This document shows, one piece after another, positions 47,262 through 56,697 of a DNA stretch of 64,000 nucleotides. The stretch covers positions 2,477,501-2,541,500 of the forward strand of contig JADJQT010000001.1 in the NCBI GenBank assembly GCA_016712595.1. Reading direction: 5' to 3'. Source of the DNA: Rhodospirillales bacterium. Its GTDB lineage: Bacteria > Pseudomonadota > Alphaproteobacteria > Rhodospirillales > Defluviicoccaceae. The position numbers were made by a program, and so were the translations under genes. How positions within the stretch are numbered: position 1 is the first letter of the stretch; every line of letters begins with the position of its first letter. Below the pieces are notes generated by a model. The model ran no database searches. It saw only the letters and a program-made list of their open reading frames with translations, and had not been told where the DNA came from.

Positions 47262-47897
47262 TCACGTGCGTTGCACGCGGACCGCCGCCGGACGTTCGCC
47301 GTCGTCGCTGCGCGGGCGGCTGCTCACCACGTCGTCAACGATGCCGAACTCCTTTGCCTCCTCCGGGTTCATGAAGCGGTCACGCTCGACCGCGCGCTCG
47401 ATGACGTCGAGCGGCTGGCGCGTGTGATGGACGTAGATCGAGTTGAGGCGTGCGCGCAACGACAGGATCTCGCGCGCCTGGATCTCGATGTCGGTCGCCT
47501 GGCCCTGCGCGCCACCGGATGGCTGGTGCACCATGATCCGGGCGTTCGGCAGGGCGAAGCGCTTGCCGGCAGCGCCCGCCGCGAGCAAAAGCGATCCCAT
47601 CGACGCCGCCTGACCGATGCAGACAGTCGAAACGTCCGGGCGGATGTATTGCATCGTATCGTAGATGGCGAGACCGGCAGTCACCAGGCCGCCCGGGGAA
47701 TTGATGTAGAAAGCGATGTCCTTGTTGGGGTTTTCCGACTCAAGGAACAAAAGCTGCGCACAGATAAGGCTCGCGACGCCGTCATGCACCTGACCGGTCA
47801 GGAAGACGATGCGCTCCTTGAGCAGGCGCGAATAGATATCGTACGCACGTTCTCCGCGATTGGTCGTCTCGACAACCATGGGGATCAGCGAATTCAT
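47262..47897 (-). CDS. clpP: ATP-dependent Clp protease proteolytic subunit ClpP
   Basis: This 211-residue serine peptidase forms the tetradecameric chamber of ClpXP. The active Ser is in GQAASMGSLLLAAG and the His in RIMVHQPSGGAQGQATD. The start region SLIPMVVETTNRGERAYDIYSRLL is typical. The ATG at 47897 was chosen; an in-frame ATG at 48047 would add a basic segment without similarity. A short propeptide is likely. It lies between tig and clpX, the usual tig-clpP-clpX order. Confidence 0.96.
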   Translation of the reverse strand: MNSLIPMVVETTNRGERAYDIYSRLLKERIVFLTGQVHDGVASLICAQLLFLESENPNKDIAFYINSPGGLVTAGLAIYDTMQYIRPDVSTVCIGQAASMGSLLLAAGAAGKRFALPNARIMVHQPSGGAQGQATDIEIQAREILSLRARLNSIYVHHTRQPLDVIERAVERDRFMNPEEAKEFGIVDDVVSSRPRSDDGERPAAVRVQRT

Positions 47898-48123
47898 GTA
47901 GGTTTCCACCAGCCATCCCTTCTCGAATCTATCACCCTCAAGCCTCGCGGGCATCGCCGATCTGGCGCCGACCTGCGCCTTGATGATCAGCTGCCGCAAA
48001 GCGATCGGGCAGGTATCGCCTGCATGCCTTCGTTTGCGCCGATGCAATGAAGACGTAACATTACCATCGCTTCGACGTCAGTGACCGCGCGCGAACGTCT
48101 TGCCAATACCGCATTCAAAATCG

Positions 48124-49569
48124 CTACTCGGCCACCGCGGATGATGTGGTCTGCGCATCCGGGTCGCGCAACAACTCTTCTGCGGAAACGTTCCGCTCGC
48201 TGACCTGTGCCATTTCGAGGATGAAATCCACCACCTTGTCCTCGAGGATCGGAGCAGCCAGTCCCTCGTGTGCCTGCGGATTTTTGCGCAGGAAATCGAT
48301 CACCTGCTGTTCCTGGCCGGGGAAGCGTCGCGCCTGGGCAACAATCGCCTTGCCCATTTCCTCCGATGTGACCCGCAGGTTGTTGACGCGGCCGATTTCA
48401 GCAAGCAGCAGGCCGAGGCGCACCCGCCGTTCGGCGAGCGCCCGATATTCGTCCTTTTGCGCATCGCTGAGCGCCGCATCGGCCGCCGGCGCGTCGTGCG
48501 CAGGGCCGTGGTCATGATCGCACTGGCTGTGGTCATGATCGTGATGCTCATGATCGTGATGCTCATGATCGTGGTGATCGTGATCATCGCTATGGGCGTC
48601 GGCCGTCTTCTCGGCGAACTGGGCAAGGATCGTCCCATATTCGCGCTCGACCAGCCCCTTGGGCACGGCAAAGTCGTAGAGTTCCGCCAACCGGTCGAGG
48701 AGCGCGCGTTTCAGGCGCATCCGCGTCATCGATTTCAGCTCGTTGTCGTGCTGCTCGCGCAACCAGGTTTTCAGGTCCTCGAGATTTTCCCACCCGCCGC
48801 GCTTGGCCAGTTCGTCGTCGATCGCAGCCGGTTGCAGCGTTCTTATCTCCTTGATCTCGACGTCGTACGTCCGCTCCTGCCCTACGAGATCGCGCCGCTC
48901 GGCGTCGTCCGGGATGGTCACGGTGATCTGGCGGCGTTCACCGGCGGCAGCGCCGATCAGTTGCTCGGTAAATCCCGGGACCGGCCCGTCCATTCCGACG
49001 CGCATGCGAACGTCCGTGCTGTTCTCCGCATCAAACGGCCAGCGATCGTCGGGACCGAGCACGTCGAGCACGACGATGTCGCCCGTCTGCGCCGCCCGAG
49101 ACTCGCTCAGGGGGGATTCCTCGCCAACGGCTTCGGAAAAGCGCTCGACACGGCGCTCGACATCCGCCTCGTCCACCGACGCGACGAGCCGTTCGAGCTG
49201 AATCTGCGCGTAATCCGGCGGCGTGATCTCCGGCAGCAGTTCGACGGCGACGGTGAATTCGACATCGCCGTCTTCGGGCAAGGCGGCGAGTTCGACCCGC
49301 GGCGGCAGCGCCGCGCGCAAGCCACGCTCGCTGATCACCGTCTGCGAACTCTCGTTGATCGCCGCTTCGAGAACCTCGCTCTTGACCGAGGCGCCGTAGC
49401 GCTTGCGCATGAGGGCGATCGGCACCTTGCCGGGGCGAAAGCCGGGAATCTTCACCGAAAGGGCAAGCTCGTTGAGCCGGGTCTCGACCTTGCGTTCGAT
49501 CTCGTCGGCGGTAAGCGCCACGCGGAATTGCCGGGTAAGTTCGTCGATTTGCGTTTCAGTAACTTGCAT
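48124..49569 (-). CDS. tig: Trigger factor with a His/Asp-rich insert
   Basis: This 481-residue ribosome-bound chaperone and prolyl isomerase handles nascent chains. The N-terminal ribosome-binding loop is GFRPGKVPIALMRKRYG, and the FKBP-like domain (about 150-235) holds GDIVVLDVLG and VPGFTEQLIGAAAGE. The unusual part is residues about 323-356, with HDHHDHEHHDHEHHDHDH followed by SQCDHDHG, inserted in the C-terminal chaperone domain. A His/Asp-rich stretch could bind metal ions. The start MQVTETQIDELTRQ is family-typical; an ATG at 49707 lies in tRNA-Leu. It begins the tig-clpP-clpX-lon run. Confidence 0.95.
   Translation of the reverse strand: MQVTETQIDELTRQFRVALTADEIERKVETRLNELALSVKIPGFRPGKVPIALMRKRYGASVKSEVLEAAINESSQTVISERGLRAALPPRVELAALPEDGDVEFTVAVELLPEITPPDYAQIQLERLVASVDEADVERRVERFSEAVGEESPLSESRAAQTGDIVVLDVLGPDDRWPFDAENSTDVRMRVGMDGPVPGFTEQLIGAAAGERRQITVTIPDDAERRDLVGQERTYDVEIKEIRTLQPAAIDDELAKRGGWENLEDLKTWLREQHDNELKSMTRMRLKRALLDRLAELYDFAVPKGLVEREYGTILAQFAEKTADAHSDDHDHHDHEHHDHEHHDHDHSQCDHDHGPAHDAPAADAALSDAQKDEYRALAERRVRLGLLLAEIGRVNNLRVTSEEMGKAIVAQARRFPGQEQQVIDFLRKNPQAHEGLAAPILEDKVVDFILEMAQVSERNVSAEELLRDPDAQTTSSAVAE
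48534..48578. repeat. tig: Three 15-bp tandem repeats in tig
   Basis: CATGATCGTGATGCT at 48534-48548 recurs exactly at 48549-48563 and in a variant form at 48564-48578. The repeats encode the His/Asp/Glu-rich five-residue units of the trigger factor insert, so copy number could vary by slippage. Confidence 0.8.
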
Positions 49570-49665
49570 CGTCTCACGTAGATATCGAGGAAGCCGGCAG
49601 GCCAAAGGCGGCCGCAGAGCTTCGCGTTGCCGCCCGCTCCGACATGGACGGGTGGGGAGGTCGGA

Positions 49666-49750
49666 TGGTGCGGGCGGAGGGATTTGAACCCCCACGACTT
49701 TCGTCACAGGAACCTAAATCCTGCGTGTCTACCAGTTCCACCACGCCCGC
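49666..49750 (-). tRNA. tRNA-Leu, anticodon TAG
   Basis: The minus strand forms an 85-nt class II tRNA with a long variable arm. The acceptor arms are GCGGGCG and CGCCCGC, the anticodon stem is CAGGA/TCCTG around TTTAGGT, and the T loop is TTCAAAT. Discriminator A and CCA are encoded. It lies about 100 bp upstream of tig. Confidence 0.95.
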
Positions 49751-49884
49751 CGGAACGCCGCACCCGCCAGCAGGGATGCGAACTCTAATTGAGTGCGCTC
49801 GTCTGTCAATCATCATCAGCCATCGGCGCGGGGCTTCCCGCCTGCCGCCTGACCCAATTGCCCTATGCCCCGTCGCGGCTGCGG

Positions 49885-51381
49885 TCAATCGCCGAGCAGT
49901 CCCTTGATCGACGACGACAGGGCTCGCCGGCCATTGGCGCGGTAACCCTCATGATTGGCGTCGATGCGAGCCAGATCGTAGCGATAGTTGATCATCAGTC
50001 CCGCCGATTGCCGCAAGCCCTTGCTCGATCGGTCGGCCATCCAGTTCAGCCGCTCCATGCGCGCGCCGTTGCTCAGGTGGAAGTGGGCGACCGGATCGAG
50101 CGCGGCGCCGCTCGCCCGCTTCTCGTGCACGAGATAACGGGCGCACAGCCGGCAGAGAATCGGCCGCAGGGCCTTCGCCAGGGCTTCGTCCTCGGCCCAC
50201 GCGGTCGAACTCAGCGTTTCTTTCAGCCATCCCTTGGCGCCCTTATCGACGCCGAGAACGCCGCCCAGGGTCTTTCGCTCCGAGGGAAGCAGCAAGCCGG
50301 CGTCGCCATCCGACAACGTCGCGCCCAGCCATTTCATAAACCCCGGGATCGGCGATAGCGTGGCGAAAACCTTGAGGTTGGGGAACTCCTGCAAGAGCCG
50401 GTCGACCACGCGCTTGATCAGAAAATTGCCAAAACTGATGCCATCGAGACCGCGTTGGGCATTGTTGATCGAGTAGAAGATGGCGGTGTTGGCTGAGGCC
50501 GGATCTTGCACCGGTGTCGCCGGATCGAGCAAGCCCTGAACATTATCGGCCATGCCGCTGACCAGCGCCACCTCGACGAAGATCAACGGCTCGTTGGGCA
50601 TGCGCGGATGAAAGTAGGCGAAATATCGCCGGTCGTAGTCCAAGCGGTCCTTGAGCTCGTCCCAGCTTTCGATCGCATGTACCGCCTCGTATGCGATCAG
50701 CTTTTCAAGCAGCGCGCCCGAAGCCGTGTCCCAGGTGATCCGTCGCAGCTCAAGAAAATCAACATCGAACCAAGTGGCGAGAAGAGCCCGAAGATCGTCC
50801 TCAAGCAAACCAAAAATTGGATCTTTTCGCACTATCGCAAGCAGTTCTGCGCGCATATTAACAAGAAACTTCACCCCCTCGGGCAAGCTGTTAAACTGCG
50901 TTAGCAGCGTGCTGCGCGGCGATTCCAGCGCCTGGCGCAGGCGTCGCCGGGCGAGCCGGCGCTCCTCGATGCTCTGGGTTTCGTGCAACGATTCGATCGC
51001 CGCCTCCACCGCCTCGTCGACGACGTCGAAATCCTCCGCCAGCATGCGCAGGAAGCGCTCGCGCCCCTGCTGATCGAGTGCCAAATAAGCGCGTCCGAGC
51101 GCCGCGGCACGCGCCCGCGCGGTAACCTCGCCGCCGCGTGCCTCGAGACAGTCGCGCATCTGCCGGCGCAAGCGCTCAAGGTCGTCTTCCGGAAGGTTGG
51201 GACGGGTGCTCGCCGCCTCCGCGTCGTATTCCGCTCCGGCGATATTCTGCCAGCGATAGCGCAGCGAACGCAGCGCCTGCTGAAAAAGACTGCCTCCATC
51301 TTCGGGTTTGGCGAGTGTCTTTGTTTCCATGGATCGGACCCGGTCTTTCGCGCCTGTGAGTGTTGAGATCGCAATCATCAT
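49885..51381 (-). CDS. Malonyl-CoA decarboxylase
   Basis: This protein of about 498 residues decarboxylates malonyl-CoA to acetyl-CoA and resembles the MLYCD/MatA family. Signatures are YFAYFHPRMPNEPLIFVEVAL, GLLDP, FYSINNAQRGLDGISFGN, FATLSPIPGFMKWL and, near the end, HFHLSNGARMERLNWMAD with likely catalytic His and Ser. An all-helical N-terminal oligomerisation domain precedes the acetyltransferase-like catalytic domain. Two starts are possible. ATG 51381 overlaps the upstream stop as ATGA, and METKTLAKPEDGG at 51330 gives 481 residues, nearer the family length. No strong ribosome-binding site separates them. It is co-translated with the repair enzyme gene. Confidence 0.9.
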   Translation of the reverse strand: MMIAISTLTGAKDRVRSMETKTLAKPEDGGSLFQQALRSLRYRWQNIAGAEYDAEAASTRPNLPEDDLERLRRQMRDCLEARGGEVTARARAAALGRAYLALDQQGRERFLRMLAEDFDVVDEAVEAAIESLHETQSIEERRLARRRLRQALESPRSTLLTQFNSLPEGVKFLVNMRAELLAIVRKDPIFGLLEDDLRALLATWFDVDFLELRRITWDTASGALLEKLIAYEAVHAIESWDELKDRLDYDRRYFAYFHPRMPNEPLIFVEVALVSGMADNVQGLLDPATPVQDPASANTAIFYSINNAQRGLDGISFGNFLIKRVVDRLLQEFPNLKVFATLSPIPGFMKWLGATLSDGDAGLLLPSERKTLGGVLGVDKGAKGWLKETLSSTAWAEDEALAKALRPILCRLCARYLVHEKRASGAALDPVAHFHLSNGARMERLNWMADRSSKGLRQSAGLMINYRYDLARIDANHEGYRANGRRALSSSIKGLLGD

Positions 51382-52880
51382 TGATCGTGCATCGCCCCAT
51401 TCCCGCGAGACGTGCGAAGCACGGTCAGCACCTGCGGGATCGCGCCGATCACGTCCTCGGCGATCAGCCCCGCGCCGAATGCGGCGGCCGCGCGGCCGTG
51501 AATCCACGCCGCGGCGCAGGCCGCATCGAATGGCAGCAATCCTTGTGCCAAGAGCCCCGCGACCATCCCAGCGAGCACGTCGCCGCTGCCGGCGGTCGCG
51601 AGCTCGGGCGGCGCCCCCTCGTTGATCGCCGCCCGCCCACCGGGATCGGCGATCACCGTATCGGCACCCTTGAGCACGACCACCGCGCCACAGGCGGCGG
51701 CGGCGGCGCGAGCGCGGGTGAGCTTATCGCCCTCGAAGCGAAACAGCCGGGCGAACTCGCCCTCGTGCGGGGTCAGCACGCAGGGTGACGCGATCGCATC
51801 GAACAGGACGCGCGGGGCGTCGCGGAAACTGGTCAACGCGTCGGCATCGAACACGCAGGACTTGCCGGCGACCAGCGCGGCGAGTACACGCCGGCGTGTC
51901 TGCTCGCTGGCGCCGGCACCGGGACCAAGAAGCACGGTGTTACGGCGTGGATCGGCGAGCAGGGCATCAAACGCCGCCTCGTCGCTCACGGTTGCGACGA
52001 TCGTCCCCGGGCTGCCGGCGGCGATGATCCCCCGGGCATCGGGATGGGCCGCGACACTCACCAGCCCCGCGCCGATCCGCCGCGCGGCATCGGCCGCAAG
52101 GCGCGCCGCCCCGCTCATCTCCGTCCCGGCAGCAATCAACGCGTGGCCGCGGGTGTACTTGTGTGCTTCGGCTCCGGGCCGGGGCAGCCGCTCAAGCCAG
52201 AGCGCCGGAGCGTTGGCAAAGACCGTGGGGCGAATGTCGTCCAGGACCTTGGCCGGGATGCTGATATCGGCGACGATGACCTCGCCCGCCCGCTCGCGTC
52301 CCGGCAGCAGCAGATGCCCCGGCTTGCGACGAAAGAATGTCACCGTCAGCCGGCAGGTCAGCGCCGTTCCCAGCACCGCGCCGGTATCACCGTGCACGCC
52401 ACTCGGCACATCGACGCCGATACAATCGAGACCCTGCCGGTTGATCGCGTCGATCAAGCTCGCCACCGGCCCGTCGGGCGCCCGCGACAGACCGGCGCCG
52501 AACAGCGCGTCGACGATCAGAGGCTCACCTTCCAATCGTGCGTCGTCAAGCGGGTGAACGGCAAACGCCCAGCGCGCGGCATTGACCGCCGCATCGCCGC
52601 GCAGGGTGGAGACATCGCCCAACAGGCAGAGGCGGACGGGCCATCCCTGCCCCGCCAGCAGCCGGGCAGCGACAAAGCCGTCACCGCCATTGTTTCCCGG
52701 CCCGCACAAGACGGTGACCGGACGTGGCCGCCAGCGCCGGCGGATCTCGCGGACGATCGCCGCCCCCGCCGCCTCCATCAGCGCCAGGCTGGGCACGCCG
52801 GCGGCAACCGCGGCAGAATCCGCCCGGTACATTTCCGCGACGGTGAGTAATGCATCGGCGAACAAGGTGGTGCTGCGCAT
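51378..52880 (-). CDS. nnr: Bifunctional NAD(P)H-hydrate epimerase/dehydratase
   Basis: This 500-residue repair enzyme restores NADH and NADPH that have become hydrated. The N-terminal epimerase domain (about 1-215) carries GPGNNGGDGFVAARLLAGQG and a conserved Asp in LIVDALFGAGLSR. The C-terminal ADP/ATP-dependent dehydratase domain (about 230-490) has VLLGPGAGASEQT, LTPHEGEFARLF and AGSGDVLAGMVAGLLAQG. The start MRSTTLFADALLTVAEMYRAD at 52880 is family-typical; an ATG at 52988 has no support. The stop overlaps the next gene, malonyl-CoA decarboxylase, an unusual pairing. Confidence 0.94.
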   Translation of the reverse strand: MRSTTLFADALLTVAEMYRADSAAVAAGVPSLALMEAAGAAIVREIRRRWRPRPVTVLCGPGNNGGDGFVAARLLAGQGWPVRLCLLGDVSTLRGDAAVNAARWAFAVHPLDDARLEGEPLIVDALFGAGLSRAPDGPVASLIDAINRQGLDCIGVDVPSGVHGDTGAVLGTALTCRLTVTFFRRKPGHLLLPGRERAGEVIVADISIPAKVLDDIRPTVFANAPALWLERLPRPGAEAHKYTRGHALIAAGTEMSGAARLAADAARRIGAGLVSVAAHPDARGIIAAGSPGTIVATVSDEAAFDALLADPRRNTVLLGPGAGASEQTRRRVLAALVAGKSCVFDADALTSFRDAPRVLFDAIASPCVLTPHEGEFARLFRFEGDKLTRARAAAAACGAVVVLKGADTVIADPGGRAAINEGAPPELATAGSGDVLAGMVAGLLAQGLLPFDAACAAAWIHGRAAAAFGAGLIAEDVIGAIPQVLTVLRTSRGNGAMHDQ

Positions 52881-53079
52881 GGATAACAATCCGCGGGTCT
52901 CGCAGCGCCGCCGCAAGCCGGCGGAGAGCCGATGATATCCTGCCTGCCGGTCTGGTGAAATGTGGGCGCGCGACCTATAACCCTCCAATGAATATCCCTC
53001 TCGCCGCCATCCCTTTGATCACCAGTCCTTACGCTATCGGCGCTGCGACCGCGTCTGTTGGTCGCGGCGCGCGTGCCGC

Positions 53080-54345
53080 ATGAACGTCGTCGTCCTCGGT
53101 GCCGGCGTCATCGGCGTGACAACGGCATACTACATGGCCAAAGATGGTGCCTCTGTGACGGTTATCGACCGTCAGCCGGGCGCTGGACTGGAGACCAGCT
53201 ACGCTAACGGCGGGCAGATCTCGGCCAATCACGTCACTCCGTGGGCAACGCCGTCGACGCCATGGAAGGCGCTGCGCTGGCTCGGCCGCAGCGATGCACC
53301 GCTGCTGCTGCACGCGCGCTGGGACCCGGCGCTCGCCGCTTGGCTGGCCCGGTTCCTTGCCAACTGTACCCGGGCCCGGGTGCGGATCAACATCGAGCGA
53401 GCCCTGGGCGTGGCCCTGGAAAGCCGCCGGCAGATCGCCCGCCTTAGGGCAGAGACCGGCATCGTCTACGATGCGCTGACCCGGGGAATTTTGCATATCT
53501 TCCGCGATCCACGCGACTTTCACGACGCGCTGCCCGGCGCCGATCTGATGACCAGTCTCGGCTGCGAGCGGCGCGTCGTCGACGCCGAGGGCTGCATCGC
53601 GCTCGAGCCGGCGCTGGCCAGCGTACGCGACCAGCTCGTCGGCGGCATCTTCAGCCCGCAGGACGAGAGCGGCGATGCGCACGTCTTCACCCGTGAACTC
53701 GCCCGCGTCTGCGCCGAGCGCGGTGTGGTCTTCCGTTTCGGCGAGACCGTTCGCCGCCTGCGCCCGGCGGCGGCGGGCGGTGCGCGCCGCATCGCCGCCG
53801 TCGAGACCGACCGCGACGAGATCGAGGCCGACGTCATCATTGTCGCGCTCGCCAGCTTCAGCCCGCGGCTGCTGGCGCCGTTAGGACTGCGACTGCCGGT
53901 CTATCCCGCCAAGGGCTACTCGGTGACCGTCCCCGTCGCCGGGCACGCTGGAGCGCCCACGGTCAGCCTCATCGACGATGCGTTCAAGATGGTCTACAGC
54001 CGGCTCGGCGAGCGGCTGCGCATCGCCGGCACCGGCGAATTCATCGGTCACGACGTCCGCATCAGCGAGGCGCGCGGGCGTTTCTTGCTGCGCACGGCGC
54101 TGGAGCTGTTTCCCGATTGTGGCGATGCCGGCCGCGCCGAGTTCTGGGCCGGTCTGCGCCCGGCGACCCCCGACGGCGTGCCGGTCATCGGCCGCACCGG
54201 CTTCGAGAACCTGTTCTTGAACACCGGGCACGGCACGCTCGGCTGGACGATGGCCGCCGGCTCCGCCCGCATCCTCGCCGACGTGATCGCCGGCCGTCCC
54301 GCCCCGGTGCCACTCGACGGCCTCGCCCTCGACCGCTTCGCCTGA
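53080..54345 (+). CDS. dadA: D-amino acid dehydrogenase-like FAD oxidoreductase
   Basis: This 421-residue flavoprotein of the DadA/GlyOx family probably oxidises D-amino acids such as D-alanine and passes electrons to the respiratory chain. The FAD-binding start is MNVVVLGAGVIGVTTAYYMA, followed by GLETSYANGGQISANHVTPW, a DadA signature. Near the end are RPATPDGVPVIGRTGFENLF and NTGHGTLGWTMAAGSARILA. No alanine racemase or other partner is adjacent. It is convergent with leuA and divergent from nnr. Confidence 0.9.
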   Translation: MNVVVLGAGVIGVTTAYYMAKDGASVTVIDRQPGAGLETSYANGGQISANHVTPWATPSTPWKALRWLGRSDAPLLLHARWDPALAAWLARFLANCTRARVRINIERALGVALESRRQIARLRAETGIVYDALTRGILHIFRDPRDFHDALPGADLMTSLGCERRVVDAEGCIALEPALASVRDQLVGGIFSPQDESGDAHVFTRELARVCAERGVVFRFGETVRRLRPAAAGGARRIAAVETDRDEIEADVIIVALASFSPRLLAPLGLRLPVYPAKGYSVTVPVAGHAGAPTVSLIDDAFKMVYSRLGERLRIAGTGEFIGHDVRISEARGRFLLRTALELFPDCGDAGRAEFWAGLRPATPDGVPVIGRTGFENLFLNTGHGTLGWTMAAGSARILADVIAGRPAPVPLDGLALDRFA

Positions 54346-54447
54346 TCGCCGGACGGCCGCAGTGACGAGCCAGCAATGGCGGCCCGGCCGGCGGTCTCGC
54401 CGCCGCGACCGCGATCGTACGGCCGGGCGGCATTGCCGGACGCGCGC

Positions 54448-56142
54448 TTACGACGATTCCCTGGCAAGGGCGTTGGCGGCGCTGAGCACGGCGCGGACCG
54501 AGGCGGTGGCCACGTCGGCATCGATGCCGACGCCGAAGACGGTGCGCCCATCCGCAGTCGTACACTCGACGTAGGCGGCAGCCTGGGCATCGGCGCCGCG
54601 TCCGAGCGCGTGCTCGTGATAGTCGACGACGTCGAGTTCGACGCCGCAGGCGCTCCTCAGCGCATCGAGGGTGCTGGAAATCAGGCCGTTGCCAACACCA
54701 CCGATCGCCCGCTCCGTGCCATCGACGCTGATCCGCCCGCTGAAGCGCCGGCCATCTCTCGACCCCTCCACCGGCCGATGGGCCGCGCCCTCGGCATAGC
54801 TGACCAAAGCGAAGCGCTGAGGACCGTCGAGGCAGTAGGCCGAGCGAAACGCGGTCCAGATATCCGCGCCGGTGAGCTCGTGCCCGCTGCGGTCGGCCAG
54901 CTCCTGGACGACGCGGCTGAAATCGACCTGCAAGCGGCGCGGCAAGTGCAGCCCCTGGTCCTGATCGAGCACCCAGGCGATGCCGCCTTTGCCGGACTGG
55001 CTGTTCACCCGGATAACCGCCTCATAGGAACAGCCGAGGTCGGCTGGATCGATCGGCAGGTACGGCACCTCCCAGATCCCGTCGTTGCGTTGCGCCTGGG
55101 CGGTGAAGCCCTTGCGGATGGCGTCTTGGTGCGAGCCGGAAAAGGCGGTGAACACCAGCTCGCCGGCATAGGGATGGCGCGGGTGCAGCGGGATCTGCGT
55201 GCATTCCTCGACGGTGCGTACCACCTGGCGCAGGTCGGAGAAATCGAGGCCGGGATCAATGCCTTGCGAATAGAGGTTGAGAGCCAGGGTGACCAGATCG
55301 ACGTTGCCGGTGCGCTCGCCGTTGCCGAACAGGCAACCCTCGATGCGATCGGCGCCGGCGAGCATCGCCATCTCGGCGGCAGCCACTCCGGTGCCGCGGT
55401 CGTTATGGGGGTGCACGCTGATCACCACCGCGTCGCGCCGCGAGATGTGCCGGCACATCCATTCGATCTGATCGGCATAGACATTGGGCATCGCCACCTC
55501 GACCGTCGCCGGCAGATTGAGGATCACCGGGTTCTCGGCAGTCGGCTGCCAGACGTCGAGTACCGCCTCGCAGACCTCGAGCGCGAAGTCGAGCTCAGTA
55601 AAGCAGAAGGTCTCGGGCGAGTATTCGAAGCTCCAGCGGGTATCCGGCTGTTGGTCGGCGGCATCGCGGATGGTGCGGGCGCCGGCGACGGCAAGGTCAA
55701 TGACGCCCTGGCGGTCCATCGCGAAAACGACGCGGCGGAACACCGGAGCAGTGGCGTTATAAAGATGCACGGTTGCCCGCTGCGCCCCACGCAGGGACTC
55801 GAAGGTGCGATGGATCAGATCGGTGCGCGACTGGGTGAGTACTTGAATCGAGACGTCCTCGGGCACGCCGCGCCCCTCGATCAGGTGGCGGACGAAGTCG
55901 AAGTCGGTCTGAGAGGCCGAGGGAAAGGCGACCTCGATCTCCTTGAAACCGGTATCGACCAGAAGATCGAAAAAGCGGCGCTTCTTTTCGCGGTTCATCG
56001 GATCGATCAGCGCCTGGTTGCCGTCGCGCAGGTCGCTCGAGCACCAGCGAGGCGCGCGGGTCACGCGGCGCGCCGGCCAGGTGCGGTCGGGCAGATCGAC
56101 GGGGGTAAACGGACGATACTTGGTCTCGGGTGCGCACAGCAT
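54448..56142 (-). CDS. leuA: 2-isopropylmalate synthase, type 2
   Basis: This 564-residue enzyme condenses acetyl-CoA and 2-oxoisovalerate in leucine synthesis. The barrel begins SSDLRDGNQALIDPMN, and the metal-binding His pair lies in VISVHPHNDRGTGVAAAEM. The C-terminal LeuA dimer/allosteric domain (about 430-564) is the leucine-feedback site. The sequence is of the longer type seen in actinobacteria and fungi, also present in many Alphaproteobacteria. The start is followed by KYRPF and DLPDRTWP, typical of this type. The 324 bp upstream hold hairpins but no obvious leucine leader peptide. Confidence 0.94.
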   Translation of the reverse strand: MLCAPETKYRPFTPVDLPDRTWPARRVTRAPRWCSSDLRDGNQALIDPMNREKKRRFFDLLVDTGFKEIEVAFPSASQTDFDFVRHLIEGRGVPEDVSIQVLTQSRTDLIHRTFESLRGAQRATVHLYNATAPVFRRVVFAMDRQGVIDLAVAGARTIRDAADQQPDTRWSFEYSPETFCFTELDFALEVCEAVLDVWQPTAENPVILNLPATVEVAMPNVYADQIEWMCRHISRRDAVVISVHPHNDRGTGVAAAEMAMLAGADRIEGCLFGNGERTGNVDLVTLALNLYSQGIDPGLDFSDLRQVVRTVEECTQIPLHPRHPYAGELVFTAFSGSHQDAIRKGFTAQAQRNDGIWEVPYLPIDPADLGCSYEAVIRVNSQSGKGGIAWVLDQDQGLHLPRRLQVDFSRVVQELADRSGHELTGADIWTAFRSAYCLDGPQRFALVSYAEGAAHRPVEGSRDGRRFSGRISVDGTERAIGGVGNGLISSTLDALRSACGVELDVVDYHEHALGRGADAQAAAYVECTTADGRTVFGVGIDADVATASVRAVLSAANALARESS

Positions 56143-56466
56143 GGCAAAGCGTGCTCCGCTTAAGGCGTTTCAGTGTGGATAAGGAGGAATTGGGCAGCGC
56201 TACGGCCGCCGGGCTGCCGTCAGTCCCGACGACCGCCGGGAAGTCGCAGGCGCGCGCGGACAAGAACAATCGCCGGGACGTTCACCGGGGCGAGAACGAA
56301 GGCACAGGCGCGCGGCTCGGGCGCGACAGCACCACCAGCACAAGACATCGGCGAGGAAACCATAACGAAACCCGGTCTGCGGACCCTAGATCTTATCCCA
56401 CAACAAACCCGACCCCTCTTCAGGAGGCCGGGCAGGAAAGTCGGAGAAGGCCGCATCTCATCTTCG
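56143..56466 (-). other. leuA upstream leader region
   Basis: This 324-bp interval contains no convincing gene. On the minus strand CCCGGCCTC pairs (with G-T pairs) with GGGGTCGGG, followed by TTTGTTG at 56407-56401. This is a terminator-like hairpin spanning 56401-56432. It could end transcription entering from the transposase remnant or act as an attenuator. A 78-codon frame exists here but has no run of leucine codons and no good ribosome-binding site. Confidence 0.4.
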
Positions 56467-56478
56467 TCATAATGAGAT
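56455..56478. promoter_or_regulatory. ATCTCAT-N10-ATGAGAT dyad upstream of leuA
   Basis: ATCTCAT at 56455-56461 and ATGAGAT at 56472-56478 are exact reverse complements with a 10-base centre. The spacing suits a dimeric regulator. It lies about 320 bp upstream of leuA at the end of the possible transposase remnant. Confidence 0.3.
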
Positions 56479-56697
56479 TAAAGTGCATTCCCCGGCCCGT
56501 CCTGTCAACCGCCGATGTGCTGTCCTCCCGCGCGCCGCGGGCCTGTCCATCGGGCCAGCGCCAAAGCCGTAATTGCTCACCAGCAGCGCCTCGAGCTCCG
56601 CGATGCGCATCGCCTGCCGCTCGATCAACGCCGCCTGCTCCGTGAGCAGCGCGTCCTTCTCCCGGTCACTGAGGCGGTACCGAAACGGCGGAGGCAT
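56467..56697 (-). pseudogene. Possible N-terminal remnant of an IS66-like transposase
   Basis: A 76-residue frame begins MPPPFRYRLSDREKDALL and continues with a short coiled coil, IERQAMRIAELEALL. This resembles the N-terminal leader of IS66-family transposases, where such a segment precedes the zinc-binding part. After residue 40 it loses similarity and ends soon. No inverted terminal repeats or catalytic DDE domain were found nearby. It could equally be a chance frame, so the call is weak. Confidence 0.3.

Noticed and set aside
56220..56456. Possible leader peptide for leuA attenuation
   Set aside because: The 78-codon frame has no run of leucine codons and no convincing ribosome-binding site near the terminator-like hairpin.
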